Shown piece after piece: positions 43,515 to 51,971 of a DNA stretch of 64,000 bases. Source of the DNA: Hyposmocoma kahamanoa (lineage: Eukaryota; Arthropoda; Insecta; Lepidoptera; Cosmopterigidae). The DNA lies in the NCBI RefSeq assembly GCF_003589595.1, contig NW_020653766.1, positions 2,824,736 through 2,888,735 of the forward strand, in the 5' to 3' direction. The position numbers and the translations under genes are program-made. Each line of letters begins with the position of its first letter. The stretch's first letter is position 1. Below the pieces are notes generated by a model. The model ran no database searches, was not told the origin of the DNA, and saw nothing but the letters and a program-made list of their open reading frames with translations.

Positions 43515-44090
43515 GGATACTTAAGAGTGGTGTCTCTCCAGATCACCGACTTTTGTTATATAAAACACAAGTACGGCCCCATATGGAGTATTGCTCTTAT
43601 CTCTGGGCAGGAGCTCCCAAATACCAACTTGATCCACTTGACTCCACCCAACGTAGGGCTGTTCGTATTAACGCTGATCCCAAAGTCACGGACGGCATGG
43701 AGCCCCTTAGCCTACGGAGAGACGTTGGTTCTCAGTGTGTGTTCTACTGTCTTTATAATGGGGCGTGCTCTGAGGAACTTTTCGAACTGGTGCCACCGTC
43801 TCGTGTCTACCATCGCACCTCCCGTCAAAGCAGTAGAGTCCATCCCCACATCTTAGATGCCTGGCATTGTAAGACCACGCGGGCACCTCGTTCGTATCTT
43901 CCTCGAACCTGCAAGGTGTGGAATGATCTTCCTCCTTTAGCGTTTCCTTTGCTTGTGTTTACAGGCTCTCGAAGGCTGGCAACGCATAAGCAGCTCATCT
44001 GATGTTGCAAATGTCCATGGGCGACGATGACCACCTCCTATCAAGTGACTCGTCTGCTCGTTTGCCTCCTTTTTTTACATAAAAAATAAA
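43515..44090 (+). pseudogene. CR1/Jockey-type LINE, RT C-terminal fragment and 3' end
   Basis: The open stretch 43553-44002 reads LYKTQVRPHMEYCSYLWAGA, LDSTQRRAVRI, LRRDVGSQCVFYCLYNGACS and LPRTCKVWNDLPPLAFPL. This is the thumb/C-terminal region of CR1- or Jockey-like RTs common in Lepidoptera. It is followed by a 3' tail (GACCACCTCCTATCAAGTGA, CTCGTCTGCTCGTTTGCCTC) and an A-rich end. Strongly 5' truncated, it lies inside the inverted-repeat segment. Confidence 0.8.
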
Positions 44091-44520
44091 TAAATAATAA
44101 ATGTTTTCAGTTTGGATTAATAAATTCAACACAAGAAACACAGCTTTTCTTTTTTGCAATATGAAATATCCACTATTCACTTTATTTATTATTATATATA
44201 TTATTTTGAAATTAAATGTACATTATGTCAATAATTGACACATAAGCGATAATAGATACCTAGGTACTTGTAAAGTAATTACGAGATCTTATTTGGGTAA
44301 ACTACTACATGTAATGTGACATGTTACTTCGCACCAATATGAAATGATTATGTGAATTAAAATACTCAAAGGTAATGTGGGTTATGTGATTTGATCAGCC
44401 AGTTCTCATGAACACGATTGATTATAATACGGACTTTGTGCTAAGACATCCTTTTGGTACCTCAATAATTGTTGGATCTCAATATTTGTTAGACAACAGT
44501 AGCCTTTTTTGTTTATTTAT
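44091..44520. other. Spacer inside the inverted-repeat segment
   Basis: AT-rich, nothing supported. Confidence 0.4.
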
Positions 44521-44526
44521 TGTGAT

Positions 44527-44905
44527 ACTTAGAATAATAACGCATAGAATGATAGTTTCATGTCAAACGAACTGTCACGAGTGAGGCAAAAGTAAATTCA
44601 TGTAGGTTAGTTTTAGTAGTAGGTTAATTTTCGGTTTTAGTGAATATTTATATAAAAATACAAGTTGAAACGCGTTACTTCCTTGTGGAAAGTGATGTTA
44701 GTATCTATTTTATGTTTGTCTGACGTATTTTTACACTCATTTACAGCACATTTCGTCATTTTTAGCTAAAATTCTTGAGCTGTTCGCAGTGCAAGTTGAC
44801 CTTGAGCACTGAAGGCCCGCCCGCTCGTGTAGGCCCATTGGGCGCGCTTCAATTTGCCTCACTTAGCGTGTGCGGACTAGGTTTCTATGCGTTATTATTC
44901 TAAGT
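44527..44905. mobile_element. MITE family M6, complete copy (379 bp)
   Basis: Perfect 23 bp TIRs ACTTAGAATAATAACGCATA GAA, with TGTGAT directly repeated at 44521-44526 and 44906-44911, a 6 bp duplication. Six-base duplications are unusual for MITEs. A truncated sister copy lies at 43018-43352. Confidence 0.75.
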
Positions 44906-44911
44906 TGTGAT

Positions 44912-45459
44912 ATATATGAAGGCACTCATGCTGCTATCAGAGTGGTTTTCCATTTGTTTTTTTTTCTCGCTAGGCGTGCATTATTGGCCGAGTAGATGAT
45001 ATCTCCATAAAATACGGTATCTTAATTACTTCTCTTATTATTCTTAATTTTAGAATCACTAACTGAAGGAAACCATAAAGAATAGGTATAATTAATTAAG
45101 ATTCAAAAATATCGTCCACCAAACACGTTCGCACGTCAACACGACCCAAGGATGACAACCCGCTCAAGATGGCCGCTTCCCCAGTGCTTGGTGTTCGTAC
45201 TACTATTGATGCTAGGTGGCGCTAGAATCATTTTAATGACGACCATCGATTAGATGTGACGCCACTAATCTCCTATTTTGCGAATGCGCCGACATATATA
45301 TTATTATGTAAATATAGTGTATGGTTTCATACATTCTTCGATATAACTCTGCGTACGCGGCAATCTACTTTAGCCACGTGTCACACTTTTATTTAAACAG
45401 GTAATTTACGCTCTATCTAGACGTAGTACGTTACCAACGGTCCACCGATACACCTAAAA
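44912..45459. other. Spacer inside the inverted-repeat segment
   Basis: No gene. A GCTAGGTGGCGCTAGAATC word at about 45211 resembles a CTCF core. Otherwise AT-rich and unremarkable. Confidence 0.4.
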
Positions 45460-45934
45460 AAACTTATGAAACTTTCATACAATGAAGAAGCGAAAAAAAT
45501 GCTAATTCGTTTTCATGGACTGTGTTTGTAGCTTATTAAAACGCAAAAGACATCAACATTATGGGCCACGTATTCCATCATCATCATTCAGCCATACGAC
45601 GCCCACTGCTGAGCATAGGCCTCCCCCAACGATCTCCATGACGATTACGATTACGTATTCCATACTCAAATGTAAAAACCAACTTAAACACAGCGTCGTC
45701 ATTGGCGTCCCTACTGAAGCGCCAATCGGCTGGTTACAAAACTAAAAATTCAAAAATATTTACTGCAGAGATTTAAACGAGGCTCCAGGTGACAATTTCT
45801 TAGCAACTATAGTAAGATTTGTTCGTATAGATCGTAACGTGTAACATTGAAAGATATTAATTTCGATACAGTAAAAAAGTATAACAAAGCTTTGTTTGTT
45901 TCAGGTTGCTCTAATTTTATGGATAAACGGTGCA
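45460..45934 (+). repeat. Right arm of a long inverted repeat
   Basis: Partner of 41763-42230. Its outer end GGATAAACGGTGCA abuts the decayed BEL/Pao element directly, so BEL inserted at, or the rearrangement broke at, this boundary. A 75 bp insert at 45578-45652 carrying GCTGAGCATAGGCCTCCC is flanked by direct repeats ACGTATTCCA (45568-45577, 45653-45662), and the same insert is in the left arm. Confidence 0.7.
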
Positions 45935-45936
45935 CA

Positions 45937-47123
45937 CTCACCAAGTGTGGAAAGTTCTAAAATATCTGCCAGGAGGTGCGCGACCCAGGGGAAATAAGAC
46001 CGCGCGTCACTGCGCAGCCAAGCAAGGTCGTTTTTAGAATAAGTCCAAAAATAACGGCGCGCCGGCTTATACTTGTGAGCTTCGCAAATCGAAAAGGCCA
46101 AACGAGCTGCTACCATAGCGGCCTGTAGTTCTAAGCGAGAAATGGTAGTGTGGGTTAAGGGCGAAACTCTTGCCTTGCTGCAAATGAACGAGAGCTGCAC
46201 GTGACCATCGACAAAAACTAGGCGCCAATAGGCTACCACAATATGCATTCTCGCTGGCATCACAAAACACGTGCAAATCACGTTCTACGAACTCCGCTTC
46301 CTTCGAGTGCCAACGTGGAATACGAAGTTCGACAGCCGATAACATCGAGGAAAGCCAAGTTTTCCACTGAGAATGTAAGTCACGAGTGAGGGCCTCATTC
46401 CACTCGACCTTTCTGCGCCAGAACACTTGAAAAATGCGACCTCTAATAGTAGTTGGTGCTAGCACACCGAGTGGGTCAAATACGCGCATTAAGGTGGAAA
46501 GTGCGACGCGTTTGGTAATTTTGTTCGGCAAAGCGAATGCAGCTTTTAAAGCTTCAGCGTTAAAACCCAGCTCATCAGTTGAGGGGTACCAGATAAGGCC
46601 TAGCACGCACGCTTTGCTGATGATTGCCAGTGCTTACCTGATTGTTAATGAAATCATTTAAACTAAGCTGAGAAGGTACAAAAGCACGCGCGTCAGGTTC
46701 GTTAGAGACCCAACCGCGGACTTCAAAATATGCTCGCCTTTGTACTTCAACAATGTCCTTGGCTAGATGCATCGCTTTGTCGATATGACTTACGCTACTA
46801 ATAAAATCGGCCATGTACGTGTCGTGGACAATAGCGTGAGCTGCCTCCGGAAATGAAGCTCGATGTTCCTCAGCATTTTTATTTTTAATATAGAGTGCTG
46901 TAAACGGGCTGGAGGCAGCACCAAATACCATTGACGACATTCTAATAATGGAAATCGGCAAGTCGGGAGAAACACGCCACAAGAAACGCTGCGCATCCCT
47001 GTCCTCGGACGTTATCTTGATTTGGGGAAACATCTTCCTAACATCAGCCGTCATGCCGACTTTGTCTTCGCGGAACCGAAAAATAATGTCTACGAGAGAA
47101 GACAGCAGATCGGGGCCAGTCAA
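45937..47123 (-). pseudogene. BEL/Pao retrotransposon pol fragment (RT to RNase H)
   Basis: Minus-strand frames show BEL/Pao RT signatures: TADVRKMFPQIKI, QRFLWR, MVFGAASSPF and a catalytic box reading YMADF where the family has Y-x-D-D. Then come RRAYFEVRGWVSNEP, LGLIWYPSTDELGF, STLMRVFDPLGVLAP (the BEL connector) and an RNase H start DLHVFCDASENAYCGSLLA. Two or three frameshifts split the reading (near 46590 and 46270), and the element stops at the inverted-repeat edge without integrase or LTR. Loss of the first catalytic Asp plus frameshifts make it inactive. Confidence 0.85.
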
Positions 47124-47134
47124 TAAAAGTGAAT

Positions 47135-48335
47135 TTAGACTGGTTCCTTGGATAAGGGCGGCAGCGTCGTGGACGACGCGCAGTTTTCCCGGCTCGTTTT
47201 TCCGACCGGTGATTCTAAATAAGACCTGTTGTTAAGAAACTTCATAATTGAAATGCAACTGCGTACACAGCCGGCGAAGAAATGCAAATCCTTACCTTCT
47301 ACGTTCACCTTAGGTAATGACCGAACAGCTGCAACTTCATGAAGTATAATAAACTCTGGCCTACCAAAATGTAGTTCTAATACAGAAATAATCTTGCTAG
47401 CGTCGTGCGTTGTAGATAAAAGAGCACCAAGAGCCTCTCGTGCTGGGCCAAAGAGCGCCGCATTTAGTTGAGACATGTTAGCTAAAGGAAAATACGACGA
47501 TGCTGAGGCGTCGCATGCTCGTTTGAAGGCAAGCCAGTCGTAAATCTTGCCATCAAAGTTTGGAATGCGATTTTCACTATTAGTTTTGGATAAGTTCTGA
47601 ATTGTTTGAGCTAAAATAAGAATATACTTACATACTTTATAGGGGTACTTTTATTCGTATCCGCTGGTGCGTCACAGCTTGACCTGGGCGGCGTAGGACC
47701 TGACGCGCGAGTATGCAACGCCAGGCGGTAATTCTGGACACTAGGGTTAACTGGCGGGATGGTATAGGGAAGGGGCGCGGCAACTGCAGAGGCGGAACAT
47801 CCGGGATGTACAAGGAGAGGTACATCCGTAGTTCCGAGCGATTGAACTAAACAGGCACATTAAAAGCAAGGGCAGGACTACCCGGGCGTTCAGGGATAGG
47901 AGCACCCGGAGAGGCATACTTGCGGGATTCCAATGTACACTGGTTTAGAAGCGCAGATTTTTCCAACCATTCCATGACATTGCCGCCAGGCTGCTGCTAT
48001 GACTAGAGCCGCGACGGCTATCGCTGGCTTCTATTAAGCGATTTCTTCTTGAAGTTCGAGCGCCAACTCTTTCGTTTCTGCTGCTGCTCGTACTCGCTCC
48101 GCATCGGCCGCTTTCCGAGCATACGCTGCCTGAACGGCGAGGGTACGAGCGCGAATCGTCGCTGAAGAACATGATGTTTCTGTCTCTGTAATAGATACCG
48201 CGTCGGCGGCCGCTGGTGCGGTCGCGACTAGTGCGAGTTCGGATGCGACAGCGTGAGGCGAACCCGAAACGGGCAGGAAGGCCTCGGCCGCACTCGATTT
48301 TACTTGAGTTTTACTTTGAGCACGGGTTATCATTT
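47135..48335 (-). pseudogene. BEL/Pao gag fragments
   Basis: Minus-strand gag starts MITRAQSKTQVKSS at 48333, with an Ala/Glu-rich coiled region that shifts frame near 48040 (continuing RLIEASDSRRGSSHSSS). A second gag piece (47476-47135) reads LNAALFGPAREALGALLSTT, IISVLELHFGRPE and LPKVNVEGKDL, the conserved BEL gag region. About 120 codons before this piece are damaged and gag C-terminus, zinc knuckles and protease are missing, the sequence jumping to RT at 47123. Upstream, no LTR is recognisable before the duplication edge at 48638. Confidence 0.75.
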
Positions 48336-48699
48336 GTCCTGGTTTTTAAAAGGAAATATGGGGAAAAATTTTGAAACTTGTAATTTCGTAAATATTACCG
48401 GACGAATGGACCAAAACGTTGAGGATTGAGAAAATTAGGCTCAAAATAAAGCTGTAAAATTATATTTTGCAGAGAAAATTATACATAAGCGAAAAACAGA
48501 ACTGGCGAATCATACAAAAAAAAAATACAAAAAAAAAGACAAGTAATAGTAAAATAACTTTAAAAAAGTTTTATATCTGTCCCTTCGTAGTCGATCCGCG
48601 ACACTGACCTAACCTAAACACACGTTGTGGCACTCGCCGTGATTCAGTTTAAGTTATTTTTTGAATACTGAAGACCATTGTATTTATATTACATTTCAG

Positions 48700-48890
48700 A
48701 TGACAGCTGCAACGTAAGACAATGGTTTGACGGAAATTACATAAGTGGGACTTGCAGTGCACCAGCAAAGTACAGTACAGCATTTTGGAGCTGTACGGTG
48801 GTACAATTTTATCGAAGAATTAGGAAGAATAATAATTTTGTCGAATCGAATTTTCAGCAATCTAAATTACATGGACAACAGACGGTATAA
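48700..48890 (+). CDS. Unidentified Cys-containing exon, open copy B
   Basis: After the acceptor TTATATTACATTTCAG the frame reads DSCNVRQWFDGNYISGTCSA, PAKYSTAFWSCTVVQFY and NNNFVESNFQQSKLHGQQ, then TV and TAA. Three Cys and two Trp occur in a short module. I do not recognise the domain. No convincing upstream exon was found in the adjacent BEL sequence, so if it is a gene its start was lost. The sister copy at 36282 is broken, which argues that it is now a relic. Confidence 0.35.
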
Positions 48891-49034
48891 TAAAACATCA
48901 TTCGACCAAACAAACTTCTGCCCAAAGAATACATATCCGTAATAATCATTTTAATAATATGTTTTCGGACGAACGATACTTCTGCTGTAAAACATTTCTG
49001 TGTTGCAAATTTATACTATAACTATCATCGCACT

Positions 49035-49321
49035 CAATGACTTACAAATAAATGGACGACGGGTCTAATGCAATAACCACGAAAAAAAATGTCCCAAATC
49101 AACCTATTTAAACGTAGTGACATGTAAAGGAATACGAAAAAGTTAAAACGTTGAATTTAAATTGTAATGTCATCGCAGTACTGTCTAATTTTGCTTGCTT
49201 CGCTGTCAGTCGAACAAACGAAGACTAAAGCGTGAATGGCGCTCTGTATAAGAGTTTAACGCCCTATAAGTTCGGACACTTTTTAGCGCGGACCCGACGT
49301 TCATATAATTGTAAGTCAATG
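49035..49321. mobile_element. hAT-like MITE, copy 3
   Basis: 287 bp, ends CAATGACTTACAAATAAATG and TATAATTGTAAGTCAATG, with perfect 8 bp duplication ATCGCACT (49027-49034, 49322-49329). Segmental copy A has the uninterrupted ATCATCGCACTAATG at the same place (about 36590), so this is a filled/empty site pair proving transposition after the duplication. Confidence 0.9.
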
Positions 49322-50196
49322 ATCGCACTAATGAAAAAAAGTCGAACCGTGTTCGGCGTAATGGATTTCGGAAAAAAGAAATTCGAGTTTGCGATAGGTT
49401 ACCTTTAAATAAGTATGCTTGTGCATGTTCTTTCGCACCTCATTTAAGGTCTCAACTGAAAATTAGTGCTTGCAATGCATTGAGTTTTCCATCGAATACT
49501 AAGTTAGTGACTCTTTTGTTACTACAGCTGGCTCTACAAAGTATCTTTATATTTAGTGTCCGTGTTTGTTTTAATTTAACTTCTTTTTTTCGCTAGTGCG
49601 AGGTTATGTTAAGTGTGTGCGTTATTATTATTATTATCATATTTATTTTAAACTCTATTTATTATTATTATTATTATTATCCTTTTGTTTGTGATTTTGT
49701 TTAGTTTGTGTCTTTTTCCTTTTCTCTCTTGTTTTGTTACGTGTTTTCTTTTGTGGTGTCACTTATGGTAATCAAATAAATAAATTTTCTTTTCTTCTAT
49801 CCATCAGAGTATAGTGTATTTAAAATATCAAATAAAAGCATTTTCATGGCAGTATAATTATTATTTTATTTCACATCCGGATATGTATAGGATATTAAAA
49901 CAACTGCTTAAATGTCAAAGTAATAACTTCATAACAGAACACCTATCTTATTTCAAAATGTATATGTAACTGAAATCAACACCTTAGGAAACAGAGAAAC
50001 CGAAAAATCTAAAAACTTGTTCTAGTTTTAGATTCCACTTGTATCAAGATGTTCTTTAACTCTGGCTTCGAATAACAACATTTGGGTGTATTTTTACCTG
50101 AGAGCTGAAGATGTCAGAATATCTACAGCCATAAAAACTTCATATACTCTCTGTAGAAATATAGCACTGACTATTTGTACTATATCCAAAACCTTA

Positions 50197-50501
50197 TCAA
50201 TACTTTGAATAAATGTTTCGGTTAATACTTTCCACATTTTGTTTGAAACATTCGTAATTCGTTTCTTTCTTGTACGGACTTGTGTCTGTTGCCCTTGTTT
50301 TGCTTACTTTACGCAAGCTGTCATTATTGTTTGTTATAGCTGCTTTAGGCTTATTGGTATTAGCATTTGCAAAGATTTTCTTTATTTGTAGTTCTAGCGC
50401 TTGTATTGTTACAATTTCATAAATTTTTGTACTTTGCATTTTTATCGTATAATTCTGAATTTCTTTACAATCACATGATCTTAGAATGCGAGATTACAAG
50501 A
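50197..50501 (-). pseudogene. Unknown small protein (copy B), exon 2 with nonsense codon
   Basis: Same structure as 37403-37707. After the acceptor CGCAG the frame reads Val, Leu, then TAA (minus strand, 50496-50494), where copy A has TAC (Tyr). Downstream of that stop the frame is fully open to the shared NIYSKY end. With the inferred splicing copy B would make an 88-residue protein. The downstream 80 codons differ from copy A at five sites, all replacements. Probably a degenerating duplicate, unless splicing differs. Confidence 0.5.
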
Positions 50502-50826
50502 CTGCGATTTTTATTCTTTTTGGACATTAATTAATAACAAATGTCACAGTTTTCATTATATCACTATTTGCTAAAGAAATCTTTTTAATGCGTCTCTGAA
50601 TTAAATTGCTACTATGATTTTACTTCCATTTCACGTAACATTTTTTTTTTGTTCATCATTCTTTTTTTTCTATATTACCACTTGTGATTTTTTTAATTTC
50701 TTTTAGCTATCCTAAGTTTATAGTTTCAATTTTATATCTTGTATGTGAATTTTATCACTAATAACGACGTTGTTGGATTCCATTTGTCAATATTATTTAA
50801 TTTTATTATTTACCTTTCTTATTTAC

Positions 50827-51085
50827 CTTTCTTAGATGGAACTGGAGCAGGCTCGTCCGGTTCAGGTTCAGATAGAGGTGGTGGTGGAGGTGGGGGTGGA
50901 GGTGGTGGATTTTTTCCGCATTCCGTGGGTTTAAGCATGTAAGGTAAACCGGCTCCAAACTTGGCTTGACAAGTATCATCAGTATTTGAATCAGAGATTT
51001 CCAGTAAAGCGTTTTGTGGTGTACATGTATATGTTGCATCTTCGTCGTCTGATCTTAACAGGATATCTGGCTTTTTGTTACACAT
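50827..51085 (-). CDS. Unknown small Cys/Pro-rich protein (copy B), exon 1
   Basis: MCNKKPDILLRSDDEDATYT, then TDDTCQAKFGAGLPYML, KPTECGKN, an 11-residue Pro run and SEPEPDEPAPVPSKK. Two positions that are Cys or charged in copy A are changed (C to L in YML). The donor AAAG/GTAAAT at 50827 is conserved, and a nearby 14 bp duplication (ATTTACCTTTCTTATTTACC) lies just outside it. The plus-strand Gly-rich frame over this region is only its shadow. Confidence 0.5.
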
Positions 51086-51719
51086 TATTTACAAGGGTCT
51101 CTATCAGTTATTTTCTTATTGCTTGAAATAACGTCTCGTGATGGTTTAGTTGCTTAGACTTGAGGTTACTGCGAGGAAGTTCCATGGTTAGTTAGGATTG
51201 TCTGTTATTTGGAAGAACTTCCATTTTAGGGATTGGCACTATCTGTTAACAATTCTGGGCATAAATATAAACAAATAAAAAGGTAGTAAGTTGTACAAAA
51301 AAATTTGAATTTTCGACAGATGTCGATTTCATTTTTTTTTCAATATAAATCAATTCATCTGAATTGATGTTTTTTTTCTGGATTTGCGCAGTGAGGACAG
51401 GAGTTGGCAAGACAGTTATTTTAACTTAATTTCAAGTGACGAAACCTTTTTATACTATTTACACTACACTATTCAACTATGTTACATAATTCTATTCTAC
51501 TAGTGGTTTCTCGCGGTTTCTGCACTAAGTACCTAAATACTTGTGTCGCAGAGATCTAGTTATATGTCTAGTGAATTACATTTGTAGCACACAGTTTAGT
51601 TCAAATAGAATGTTAATGTTAGTTCCAGAGGTTTAAAATAAGTGTTAACATTAAAATTTATAAGCCACCTTATGCTTTAATTGCAAAATAAATATGCATA
51701 AATTAATTTTAAAAGATTG

Positions 51720-51788
51720 ATGCCACACGTTTGGGCATAATCTCACCTGATGTTAAGCGACGATGTGACCGACGATGGAACGCGTTTG
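51720..51788 (+). mobile_element. CR1-like LINE 3' tail, left part
   Basis: GCCACACGTTTGGGCATAAT, CTCACCTGATGTTAAGCGACG and ATGGAACGCGTTTG are typical of lepidopteran CR1-type 3' ends. The tail is interrupted by the gypsy element and resumes at 59984 with CCTAAAAAATGCCTATTCAC. Confidence 0.6.
51784..51788. repeat. Target site duplication of the gypsy element
   Basis: GTTTG directly before the 5' LTR, repeated at 59979-59983 directly after the 3' LTR. Five bases, as expected for a Ty3/gypsy integration. Confidence 0.85.
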
Positions 51789-51952
51789 TGACATATAATC
51801 TCCTTTGTGCTTCCTAAATTATCAGTATGTGTTGTCTGTGATCGTTGAAGTGTATCTGTCATACAAATATTTTTAAATCTATCTATTGTACGTGTGCTCG
51901 TTTCTAGTTAATTAAAGCCAAGTTTCTATTAGTATTTCGTTTCCATGTATCA
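51789..51952 (+). repeat. Gypsy 5' LTR (164 bp)
   Basis: Begins TGACATATAATCTCC and ends CCATGTATCA (TG...CA). It differs from the 3' LTR (59815-59978) at two positions out of 164. A TATA-like TTTTAAAT sits at 51871-51878, about 26-33 bp upstream of CTAGTTAATTAAA (51904-51916), which contains an ATTAAA poly(A)-like signal. This suggests transcription starting near 51904. Very short LTR. Confidence 0.9.
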
Positions 51953-51966
51953 ATTTAATTAACTAG
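51904..51966 (+). promoter_or_regulatory. Candidate self-primer and its complementary binding site
   Basis: CTAGTTAATTAAA (51904-51916, inside the LTR) and TTTAATTAACTAG (51954-51966, starting two bases after the LTR ends) are perfect 13-nt reverse complements. No tRNA-type site starting TGG lies at the LTR edge, and gag starts within 20-23 nt of it. Tf1-type elements prime reverse transcription by annealing the RNA's own 5' end to such a site. The assignment is inference. Confidence 0.5.
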
Positions 51967-51971
51967 TGATA

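Larger units (their letters stand above)
48638..51719. repeat. Segmental duplication, copy B
   Basis: Direct duplicate of parts of 36226-41402. It lacks the P-like insertion of copy A (single ATCTGAAT at 51357-51364) and the SINE/LTR insertions between 40046 and 41030, but has its own hAT-like MITE at 49035-49321. It ends at a CR1-like LINE tail. Confidence 0.85.

Noticed and set aside
43018..44905. Direct repeats as LTRs of a retrotransposon
   Set aside because: The second copy has its own terminal inverted repeats and target duplication, and the enclosed sequence is an unrelated LINE fragment. They are two MITE copies.
41852..45745. Ser/Thr/Pro-rich protein pair (41852-42178 minus and 45515-45745 plus)
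   Set aside because: They are the two arms of the long inverted repeat, contain a retroposed LINE-tail motif, and differ by frameshifts.
50739..50942. Plus-strand Gly-rich open frame
   Set aside because: It is the antisense shadow of the Pro-run in exon 1 of the minus-strand gene 51085-50827.
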